Of a DNA stretch of 64,000 nucleotides, positions 40,113 to 52,100 are shown piece after piece; the first letter of the stretch is position 1; each line of letters begins with the position of its first letter. The notes under the pieces are model-generated. The model was not told the origin of the DNA. It ran no database searches and saw only the letters and a list, made by a program, of their open reading frames with translations. Origin of the DNA: Stercorarius parasiticus (Eukaryota; Chordata; Aves; Charadriiformes; Stercorariidae); the NCBI GenBank assembly GCA_013396915.1, contig VWZL01002824.1, forward strand, positions 1-64,000, in the 5' to 3' direction. The position numbers and the translations under genes are program-made.

Positions 40113-43100
40113 TCACGTGTACTCTGTCTTCCGGATGTAACTGGAGGGCACGTAGCCCTGCTTCCCGTGCGCCTCGGCCAGCCACCATTCACGATTGCCT
40201 GTGATGTCCTCAAATTGCAGGATCCTGAGTCTCTGGTTAGCTGACACGCTCAGCTCGTTGCTGTTTCGGCCTTTGAAGGTGTAGAGAGCATAATAGACCT
40301 GCCAGAGGAACAGAGGGAGACTGTCAGCTGGATGGTCATGCCACACAGCTTTGCTGTCGCATTGTACAGGATGCATGGACTTTTGTGCCTCTCCCCAGAT
40401 GGTGACAGCCCCATCCCCATCCTGGCCTCTGCCAGAGCTGTCCCCACCTGCCCACCCCCATTTGCAGCCTAGTTCTCTGCCTCTGCACCTCAGCTGCTGG
40501 GAGCAAAAAATCTCATCCTAAACCTCAGCTCTGTGAGACAAAGCAGCATCTGCCTCCCACCTCACCCTGGTCACTGTGAGGGAGGAGGATGATTCAGCCC
40601 CACTCAAGTGATGGGGTCAACCCTTGGCATCCCCAGCCCTGGGGTGGCTGAAGGCTCACCTGGTTTCCCTCTGACTCGCTGCTCTCCAGCCCAGAGTCTC
40701 TGTCCTCCACTGAGGGTGTGGGCCTGAGATGCACTTTGGTGGGGTGCCCGTTGCGAGAGCTGGGGCTGCAGCCCAGCTCGGGGCGGCTGTAGCGGCGCTG
40801 AGATGTCACTGTACCAGCCTCCAGTGGCACCGTCCTGTCACTAGAGCCAAGCTGGGGCAGAGAGGGGGAGTCTGTCTCTGAGGGGGGCTGCGGGGACTGG
40901 TATGGGTCTGCTGGGGAGGCAGAGTCCTGCAGGGGTTTCTGAGTGAAGGTGACAGCCGCCCCACTGGGGCTGAAGGTCAGCGTGGTGTTGCTGTGGGGAG
41001 AGGAGCTGCTGTGCTCTGACTCGTTGGAAGAATGGCTGCCCACAGAGACGTCTGACTGGCTGCGGCGCGCGTTGTAGGGCTTCAGAAAGGAGCTGTACAC
41101 AAAGCCCTTGGTCACTGCAGAGAAGGAGAGGAAGGAAGCTCAGACTGGAGACTAAGGGGACCAGAGGAGGGGAGTCACAGCAGGTGCTGAGGGCAGGGAG
41201 AAGCCACCTACCCCCATTGTCTATGAGCCAGCGATTTTGGCTGCCCATGGGGTCCTTCTTCTTGATGACACCCACGATGTCTCCTTCCAGCAGCGAGACA
41301 TCCAGGTCTTGGGCAGCATTGAAATTGCGGTCTGCCTGGAATAGACTCTCTGGGGGATAGCGAGCCAGGAGGGCAGCTCGGATGTCATCCGACTGCAGGA
41401 GGTAGCTAGGCTGCAGAGGAACAAGACACGTGTAAGCAGTTGTCCTGGGCTCCCCCACAAGCCCCGACACAGGGCAGAAGGAACTCACCAAGCCTACAAG
41501 AGGCTGCCGCCGGGCAGACTGCCGCTCTGCGCTCTTCCTTTCAAAAGGCTTCTTGGGAGCTGCCTGGGACTCTGGGAAGAAGGTGAAGGCCTGGAGCTGC
41601 TGGAGGACTCGACTGTGCTCATCCTGGAAGATGGCAATGAGGTTCCCCTCCTTGCCAGACACCTTCAGCAACTGGAATCAGAGTAGGGTTGGGGGTCATG
41701 GTTAGGTGACAGCTCCTGCAAAAAGTGGCCAAGAACTACAGCAGAGACCATGCCCGGTCCCAGGCCAAGTAGGGCTCTGAGCCCTGCCTGTGACTTCTAT
41801 CAGGCCCAGATTTGCAGTCCTGTCTGGACCCAGCTCTGAGTAGTCCCCAGACTCATGACCTGAGATTCTCCCAGGCAAATGCTCTCCTGCCACTGCTCCA
41901 GGAGCGGCTAGAGCCTCCATCATCTCTACACACAATTGTGTTGTGACTTCGCAATCCCTGACCTGACAGCATCCCACAGGAACCCTCCCCAACGTACTTG
42001 GGGCCAGAAACTGCAGCAGCAGCTTCCCCCACAACAGGACGGGTCCCATAGAGGCTCGGGGACAAGCCCTGTACAGAAATTAGTGCTGCACTGAGCCCAG
42101 AGCCCTGGCTGTGCTCCGGGAACCCACCGACAACAGAGGTCTCAGCTCCTCCAGGGCCAGGCGCACAAAGTCACAGTGTGCCTCAGCATAGCCCCGCACG
42201 CAGCTAGCAAACAGCTCCTTGGCGAAGCGCAGGAACTGGGGCAGCTCATCCAGCAGCTGGGCATTGAGGGCCTCATAGTTGTTGCGGGCTGACTGCAGCT
42301 CCTCCAGTGTTCGCTTGTCCTTCAGCTTCTCTGCTCGCTCAGTGCAGTTGTGGAAGTCGAGGAGCTTGTCGAAGCGTTTCTGTACCAGCTTGTGGGGCCC
42401 CGCAAACATGCTCAGCAACTGGTTCAGGGGCGAGCTCACCAGCCGCTCCGTCCGCTCTTTCTGGTGGGCAGAGATGCAGGAAGCAGGTGAGATGAGGAGC
42501 TCTCTTACATCGTGTGGTGAACACCAGCAGCTCACCCTCCAGCACACAACTTCCTCAGAACCGCATAGGGTCCATCTTTCCGATGCTACCCAGCAGAGGT
42601 CCCTTCCAACAGGAATTATTCTACAATCTGATGTAACTGTGCCAGCATGGGCAATGCTACGGAAGCACCTGAACTACCCAAACAGAGAGCTGTAACGTTT
42701 CAGGTAGGGCTGAAAAAAATGTGTAACTAAAGAGGCACGCTCAATATGCATCATAAACCCACAGCCACCAAAGCTCTTGGGAGGGAAGAGCTGAACAGGA
42801 GTGCTCACACCTCTCCCAGAATGTGTCACCCTCCCTGCAGCCTCACAGGTGCTGCCCACCTGCAGCAGCCCCCCAGGGAGGGCCCCAGCGGGGTGCCCCA
42901 AACATGCAAGAGCATAGTCTCACTCACGAAGTTGGAGAAGAGCTGGTCACTGATGAGTCGATTCACTTTCTGGAACTGGTCCAAGTCCCCACTGCCCTTC
43001 TCCGTGCACAGGTCCCACATGCTCACTGCTGCCAGTGCCTTCATGCAGGCCGACTCCTGCACCAGGGACACAGCCATGCTTGCTGCCCAGAAGAGGCCTC

Positions 43101-46100
43101 CCAGGGCAGCCCAGAGCCCCAGAGCCCACCCCCCGGCAGGGCTGAGGGCAGGAGCACTGGCCAGAGACACTGCAGGTTCACAACCTGCAGGCAGGAGGGG
43201 CAGTGCACAGCGAGCCCCATGGGTCAGGCACCACACCCAGACTGACTCACCCGGACGTGCTGCAGGTAGAGGGAAAGGTCCCGGATGAAGGACTTGATCA
43301 GCCGCTCCTGCATCCGGAAATTTTTCTCTGTCTCTTCAAAGGCTTCATCCTTCATCTGTGAGAGAAAATGTCTCAAGTGAGGCAACGCAGCACCTCCCAG
43401 AGTGCGGTATATGGGGTCTCCTGCCCACAACCTGGACAACAGAGATGGGTGGTTCAGATCCTAAGCTCATTCTGCCTTGCCGGCCTGGATCAGAGCTGCT
43501 CATTGGGGAAGAGGCGCGAGGGGACAGCAGATACCACCACCTTCTCAAGCACCAAAGGATCTAAGTGCACCTGGCAGCTGATGCATATTACCTGGGGCGC
43601 AAAGCCTGTGAGATGCTTGAGGTGACTGCTCACGCGGTTGGATTTCTTGATGATAGAGTGGATGTTCAGCTTGGAGATCTTTTCCATGAGGCTATCCTCA
43701 TCCCCTTTCCGGTACTTTAACACTAAAGAGATTGATGTAGAAATCAGAACCCTTGTCAGCACAATGCCCATGTCTTACAGTGCCGAATCAACAATTGCCT
43801 TGCTGGCTCTCCCCTTCCCTAAGCCTCTGCAGTCCAAAGTGTCCATCATGCCATGCCATGGCTCGCCTCATTTTGAAATCCATCACTGTGCCATCTGTAA
43901 TCCCCTATTTGGCTCTTGATAGGCCCTACACTTTGTAGACCCACCATTCAAACTCTTACATAGGATTATGAATAGCATTAGCATAAGATGACACAGGAGA
44001 TGGTGTACAATAATCACTTGACATACAGAAGGTGTTTATATTGCTTCTTCGGCAAATATGAGCAATCGTTACAGGCAGCCTATGGCATCTCAGCTTCAGT
44101 GGGGCTATGTGGAAAGAGTAAAGTGTAAGACTTGCATGAGTCAGGGTCTTCCAAGGGAAAACAGAGAGGTTGGCTGGCAGGTCAAAGGGGATAATTTTCT
44201 CTCTCTGTTCAGTCCCAGGGACGCTGCACTTGGATACTGTGCCCAGTTTTGGTGCCCCCAGGTCAAGAGGGATGTCAGAGAACCAGAGCCCCTGACCCAC
44301 AGGGAGAGCTCAGGTCCCACAGCGAGAGCTGGGGCAGCCGGGCGAGCTCAGCCGGGCTGGGAGGAGGCAGAGGGGGGGACTGCTCACAGCCAGCAGCTAC
44401 TTCAAGGGCAGCTACAACAGTGATGGAGCCAAACTCCTCTGAGCACTGCCAGGCAATACAACGAGGGGCAGCAGCCAGAGATGGCAGCTTGGGAGCTCCA
44501 GGGTGGATCAGGGAGGACAGCTTCACCGTGAAGGTGGTGCAGCCCTGGCACAGGACAGCAGAGAGGCTCTGAAATCTCCATCCTTGGGCGTCAGTGACAA
44601 TCGGCTGGAGGGAGCGACAGCTGATCAGAGCCAATGTTGGGGACAATCCTGCTCCCAGCAGGAGGTTGGACAGGAGATCCCAGAGGGCTCTTGCAGCTGT
44701 GTGATTCTGTCCTGTCTACAGATATACCTTCAAACTTATTCTTCAAATCTCAGTAAGACAGACTGCCCTAGCAGATTAATTCCCTATTTGTGTTGCTTAA
44801 AACTGCATTTTTTTAACTTTAAGTATATATCCTTTTTTCTTATCATTACTTTTGTTTTCATTTAATAGCCATGTGGTCAGCAACTGCATACATTTTGTAT
44901 CTCTGTATCACAAGAAATAGCTAAAGTCAGATGTGTACTGCACTATTCTATGAATTGTATCTCATGCTCAGATTTTTAAATGCAGTTCTTCTACTGCCCT
45001 GCTGCGAGGGCATAGTCTACTGGAGGCAGATTCCATCCATGACTGTGGTTGCCAGATAACGTTCAGGAGCTGACAGACACCAACCCCAATACACTGTCCC
45101 TTGCTCCCCAGTGCTACCCCGCTACTCACCCAAGTCCTTCCGGCGCTTGTATTCGTTGATGTTGACGTTGATTTCTTTGACTGCTAGGACAGCAGCTGTG
45201 AGCGGTGCCTTGTCAGGGTGAGCCTCGGGGGTGGTGTTCAGCAGCTCCATCAGCAGCAGTGGGTATCGCATCACCCTTTGCACTGGCTTGATGAGGAAGG
45301 AGCCCAGGTTAATGTAGTTTGTGCAGCCCCTGGGAAGTTGACAAAGGAGATGCACCAGGTTTCAGTCCAGCTCTGCCACACAGATTCTGCCCCCTCAAAC
45401 CAATGCAAACCAGACCCAGAACACCAACACCTCTAAATCCACTGTACTCCCTAAATCATGCCACCCTCATCTCCAAACTCACTGCACTTCTGAAGCTGTC
45501 AGATCAAGCCCAGGTTTCCAGACCTCGCAGGTGACCCTTCCCAGCCAGGATCCTCTCTATCACCAGACCCACTGTGAAATCCCACATAGGCACAGCCTCA
45601 CACTTGCTTCAGACTCTGTCCCACCACCCAACTGCCCAGGTCTGTCCCCCAGTGCAGGACAGACTGATTGTGCTCAGGAACAGCAGTCAGTGCAGGGCTC
45701 TCCTGGCTCCTTGGAGCTGATGGCTCCCAAAGCCTGTTTCCTGCCCTAGCCCTCCCCTCGCCTCATCACCTGTGCTGCCTGCCTGTGTAGCCCACCCATT
45801 GCCTCTGCTGCGATCACGCCACAGACACCCCACTCCTCCCAGACGTGCCTCCACAAGGCACTGTTAGGGACCCCCAACATGCACCCAGCCGGTGGCAGAA
45901 GGTTAGTTACAAAGGAGCAGCCAGGGCAAGACAGACAGACAGGCTGGGGCTAACAGGAAGGATGCACTTACCACTCACTGTATAGGCTCCTGCCGGCCCA
46001 CAGAGTGCCAAAAAGCAAAGAAAAGCAACGGGTTAATGGGGCGGCAGGTGTGCAATCCCACAGCCAGCGCCTTCACCCTGTCCTCCAGTGATGCTGTCAG

Positions 46101-49100
46101 GGCAGCAGGCAACCTTGTCCCCCCAGAGCACCAGCTGGTGCTGCCGGCTCCTGGGGCATTAACCGCCACAAGCTGGAGCTCTGGCAGTCGCTGAGCCAGG
46201 CAAAGCGGCTCCTTCCTCACCAGCCATGGTGGGGCAGGGCTTGGGGAACAGGAGCCCTCAATCCAGGACATGCCCCCTTCTCTGTACCTTGGTGGCTTCT
46301 GCTCAGAGTTAAAGGGGGCCTACAGGTGTTCCAGCACTTGTGCATTGGGGCAGGGGGCCATTTGAACCCAGAGCCTCGTCAACTATGCAGTGACATAGCC
46401 AGCTCCTCTCCAGCCAACCACCTGAACTGTCAAAGCACTGCTGGCAGAGGGGCAGGGATGTTGGAGACTGACCCCCCTACTCCAGCCTGGTGGCCGCCAC
46501 AGCCAGAGGCTCCAACCTGAGGCTATCCAGCAGGTCCAGGAGTAGTTTCTGCATCTTCTCATCCTTCTCATAGGTTTCCAGCAGTGCAATGGCCTCGTCA
46601 TGGTTCTGGCAATACACCCTGTAGACGCTCTCCAGCTCTGCACGCTGTGTCAGGAACACTGGCCCTGCAGACAGCAGCAAAGCAGGACTTCAGTGTCTCC
46701 TGGTCCTCATCTGCCTCCAACAACACTGTCGTGTCTCATGGTGAGATGCCCAGTGTCCCCTTTCCACAAACACAGCTCAAGACAAGAGTGTTACCAGAGC
46801 ACCCAGGACGCCTCCTCATCACCCACTAACACAGGGAGATCAATTGATCCAAGTCTCCCAGGGGTGAAAGTGGGGACACTGGTCACCGGAGCCGTACAGA
46901 GAGCAAAGGCACAGGCTGCCCAAGGCCTGAGCGGCAAAAGCTGGCAGCGCAGTAGTGAGGAGTGGGGCTTGCTTCAGGGCAAGGGGCCACAGAGGGCCAC
47001 AGGCACTCTATTTCTCACCATAGCGACCCATGGGGCAACACAGATCTCCTTGGCTTCGCAGCTGGACTGTTGAGTGGTGACAGGGATCAGCACGGAGAAA
47101 GCCCATCCCCAGTGATCTTCTCCCACCATTTAAACTGTTCTGCTGCGCCACTAGCAAAGTCCATCCCACCCTGCCGAGAAAAGTTAACAGCAAAATTCAT
47201 ACCGATGGCATCTGAAGCTTCCAAGGTGGACAGCAGTTGCTTGGAGAAGCTAATTACCATGTGGATGTTTCCAAAAAGACCCTCAAAGTCTATGTTCTGC
47301 ATCTGGGGAATGGGAAGAGAGATGTCATGGATGGGAGAATATGTCCCAGTCAGACCCAACAGCCCCCGCTTGCCCTCCTGCAACCCATCAGTCCTCAGCT
47401 TCACAGAAGCCACCTGGTGTGACCTCCTGCCATCACAGCGATCTCTGTACTCACTCCCTCGTCCCCAGTGCACTGAAACTCTCACTCCTTGTGTCATACC
47501 ACAGTGTCCTCCTCTTTCCCAGTAATTTCATCCATGCATCTGTTCACCTGTTGTTCTCCCTCTCCTCCCACCAACTCTGTCCCCATGCCAAGACTGCATA
47601 TTTGCTTTTTCCTGACAATGAATTTAACCTACAAGCTAAATGAAGAGGAACATTTCCTGCCCCAGGAAATGAATCTGTGACTCTTTCTGCCAGGTCTCTT
47701 GCTCTCAGCAATGGTGAGAGCTCAGCAGGATCCCAAAACAGATGGGCTATTGCTATGAGTGCAGGGAGCAGTGAGAACCATCCTGTTCCCCTCAGAATAG
47801 CTGAATTTCCTCTGAGGGCTCTCATGCTGCTGCTTGGCCACTTCTGAAATCAAAGTGGACTCAGTATCCTCACCCCATCCCACCAATGCTGCACAACAGC
47901 TTCGCCCCCCCTGCTCCTACCTGTGCCTGCTGCAGGGGCACCATGATCCTCTCCACACACATCTCCAGGTCTCTGATATAGTCCCGCTCTGTCTGGAGCA
48001 GTTCCTCAATAACCTTGGACCTCTTCTCTAGCATCCTTTGCTCTGGGCTCTCAGTGGCAGCCGAGGACGTCTCCAGGGACGGTGTCTGGGAGGACAGGAG
48101 AGTCATCTCTGCAAGACAGACAAGCGAGATCAGCATCATTCAGCAAGGATGCAAGGACAGGAAACAAGCAGCACCCGAACTGTGCCACACGTGACCTATG
48201 AGACTACCAAACACAAGTGTTAGCAAGACTGTCCATCCAAAAGCCTTTCCAGAGCGGCCATTCCTGGCACTCCCCAGCCCAGGGCAGCGGGGAGACCCAG
48301 TTTGCTCCCCTGGTGCCCTCGCAGCACCAGTAATGCTGCAATGCCACCCCAGTGCCGGGCACCAAGCAGCACAAACCTGCTCCAGACCCTCCCCCCCGAC
48401 GCCGGCAGGGTCCAAACCCCTCTCTGCTGCTCCAGGAAACTCCGTGGGGCCGAGCAGACGGGAGAGGAGTCCCGCTCCTCTTACCCGACAAGTAATGGCG
48501 GCCGCCCCCTCCCCTCAGGCTGGAAACAGGGTCTCCATTCTCCAGCCCCGGGGCATTTCCATCTGAATGGTCGAAAAGGCCTCGGGCACCCACAATGGGG
48601 CTGCCGGCGGCAAAGCCTGGAGCTGGACCACGGCGACTAGCGCCACGCAGGGCCGGGAAGGCCAGGGCGGCAGCGGCAGCCTCTGGTGGGAGGCCGGGGT
48701 GGACACCCGAGGCCTGTGGCGGCCAGTTGCACCCCGTGGGCGGCCACAGTGCCCCGGCAGGCAGCCCCAGGGTGGGGAGACCCCCAGGCCCCCAGCACAG
48801 CCCAGGGACCTGCTTTGTCCCCAGGGCACCGTACCCCCCCGCAGCAGCCTCCCGGCCCTACCAGCGGGTGCAGGCACAGGCAGCATGGCTGCCCTGCCTG
48901 CAGGGTGCGGGGGGAGCGGGTAGCTGCCCACCCTCCTCTTCCCTGCCCCAGGCCCCCGGCTGACGGTTTTCCTCCTGGTTTTCTGTCCCACCTGCGGCTC
49001 CCAGGCCAGCCCAGCCCCCTCCAGTTTTCATTGAGACATTTTATCCCCCAGCAGATTCCTGGGCCTCAGCCACTTTCTGCCCTACCTGCCTGCTTCTGAA

Positions 49101-52100
49101 AGCATCTGCCCTCTGGGCAAAAGCACAGCAACGGTAAACCAGCCCNAGGTCTCCCCCATTTTACAGCTGCTTTGCAGAACCGAGGCCCAGGGCCCCCCGC
49201 CGCACCCCTTGCAGCACCCCAGCCCGCCTCAGGAACCGGATTTAAGGCCAACTGCTGGTTTAACAAATGCCCATCCACTCCTGCCACCTCCCACGGATCC
49301 CCAGCCACTCTCCCTCAATGGAATTTTATTAGAGCTGCGGACATGCCCCAGCTCAGACATTTGTAAAACTATTTTTGCAGGAGAGGCAATTCCAGCTCTC
49401 CACCTCCCTGACCTCTCCCATTACAGCCACAGGCAACAGTGGCTCAGCCTGGGGGACTCCTGGGGACACTCAGCAGGGCTTGGGACCTATGCTGGTACCC
49501 TGGCACCCACCGTCCACAGCCCCAAGAGACCCCTGTGCTCCCAGCCGCCTCTGCCCAGGCCCTGCCCGCCTGCAGGCAGCCCCCAGCCTTGCCCCGCTGG
49601 GTGATGGCAGTTGCCAGCAGCAGCGTGAAACCTGGGATGGGAAATTGCTGCCTCAGTCCAAGCATCCTGCTCTGACAGACTGGGGGTTTTGCACTGAAAT
49701 GACCCAGGAAAGAAAAGAAACGTGGCCGAGATGAGACACCAACTCAGCCCATAACTAGCTGAAACGCCAGCCCTTCCAGCCGTCCCCATTGCAGAGCAGC
49801 AGCGACAAACAGAAACCAGCAGCATCGGCATCAAACAGCGACTTCCCACAGCTACCTGGGCTGAGGACAAACCGCTGTGCCTCTTGCAGAAAGAGCACTT
49901 CAAAATCAGTCCCAGGCACCCCCCCAACCGCAGCAAATCAGAAACCCAGATGAAACCCTGCTCAGACGATGTCCTTGACGTGGGAAGGAAGATACCCGTC
50001 TCTCTAAGAGGCGCCTCTGTTGCCCTGCCTTGAAATCGAGCCTGGGGAGAGCCAAAAGGGCCAGCTGTGCACAGGAGGATTTAGCGACACAACCAGCACT
50101 ACATTTAGTAAGCAATTATTGGGAAGAGCAGGCTTCACTGATTCCTACTAGCAAGTATCCTTAAAACTACCCCGATCACAGCCACCCTGCATAAGGGAAA
50201 AGGCTGGTTTCAGCTAAGTCAATAGCTGTCTTGGCTCACCATCAGATAAGTCCCTGATGATGAACTTTATCAACTCAAACACAGCACGAGCCCGCAAAGG
50301 AGGACTGGGAGCAGCTGCCGGGTTTAACATTTGCTGTTTGCATTTCCACACCATCTGCAAAGCATCTCGGTAGCAGACCAGGCCCTGCCGTGCAAGGTCC
50401 TCTACAACATCAAACAGGGATATCCTGCCCGAGACACAGTGCTTGGAGCCCGAACAGGACACGTGACAGAAGAATGTACAGGAGGGACAAAAAACCCACC
50501 AAGATAATACAGTCAGCAGAGTTAAGAAAGTTAACAACAAATGAGTTAATCTAAAGAAGGATTTTTTTTTTAAAGGAATGGCCTTTATTTTGCTCAAGTG
50601 GGAAGGCAACCTGGAAGAAGCAAGAAGGTGTTTATCTGCAATGCAAACAGGTGTGTGAAACCCAGAGGAGGTGGGGGGGTGAGCTGATACTGCAGCATGG
50701 GGTGGCCTGGGAAGAATCTTGAAAATGAAGACCAGCCGGAACAACAGCCAGAAATGACCCATGCAGCAGCATCTGGGAAGACAAATGGAAAACAGTATAT
50801 CTGCCTTGGTCAAAGATTAGGATTTTGCATTTATCCCCAGGCAAAATGCCACCAGATTAAGCTTTGGGCAGGCCATCTCGGGAGTTTAACTGTACCACTA
50901 ACCAAACCTTCTGTGTTCCCAGCTTTAGCCATAGCTAAACTGCAGCCACACAATGTGTCTGGCTCCAGCTCACCAGAAGGGAGCCGAGCATGCCCGGCGC
51001 CACCAGAGAACGCAGCAGCTCCCCACGCTCCACCAAGCAAACCCCAGGCAAGGAAAACTAGGTCAGGCCATTTCAGAGAGCGCCCTGCAGCAAGGATTCC
51101 ACTGACACTCGTGGGATTGCCAGCTCCACGACACTCAAATCTCCGCCAGTGGAAGGAAAATTAAAACCTTCCCTGCACAGGTTTTAAGCCCTTAATAGTC
51201 ATCAGCTCAGCTTGCTTGACCTGGTACGACGTTGGCCACCAGTTCTACCCACTTACACCACATCAGTATTTGCGTTATTTTGAAAACTCATACAAATTAG
51301 TTCTCTGGCCTTCTTGCTCTTTCTGAATATTACAAGATTCGTTCAAAAAAAAGGCTACGCTGCAGCCAAGTCTCTTAGGATTCTTGCTGCTTATCACAAG
51401 TCCAGCACCTTCCTTCAGCAATAAACTCAAAAGTCATCCTGCCTCTTTCCAAACACTTGCAGTTCAAAAAATTCAGATACAGAATTTGTTTTTAATATTT
51501 GGCCCTTCTATCTGACCAATACATATAATACTTAGATTTGTCTCTGATACATTTAAAAACTCTCCCTTTTTGTATTTCGTACCATCTCTGTTGATTCCTG
51601 TCAATTTCTTTTTTCCTGTTTGTCACACATTCTTGTATGTCTAATAGCAGCTTTCCCTAAATGAGGCTTATTAAGCATTTAACTAAACGCACCCATTTCA
51701 CAGCTGTGGGTTTTGGTCATCTAGTAAATGCTTTTTAAACAGATCTCCATTTTACTTCACAGATTTTCTATTTAAATGCTACCTTTCAATCCGAGTCACC
51801 ATGCCCATCAACTTTGGAGGCAAAAGACATACACCACAGCTGGTACTGGCTCCGTTAGCCTGCAGGAATGTGACTGGTATTTCTAATGAAGCCACCAAAT
51901 TCCAATCCAGTGACAAATACTTGTTTACCCATGACATAGATGCAAAACAGGCATTCAGAAATACATTTTCAAAAACAATATTCGCAATCACAATTTTCAA
52001 AGACTCAAAATTTGTTCTCTTGTAAGTGGAGCGAGCTCCGCAATCTGCCTCTCTAAATTAAAACCTCTAACTAAATTGTTTTCTCTATCCCCTTTGGCAT

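Noticed and set aside
44275..44646. Open frames on both strands in a DNMBP intron
   Set aside because: They overlap a degenerate CR1 element and show no conserved domain beyond it.
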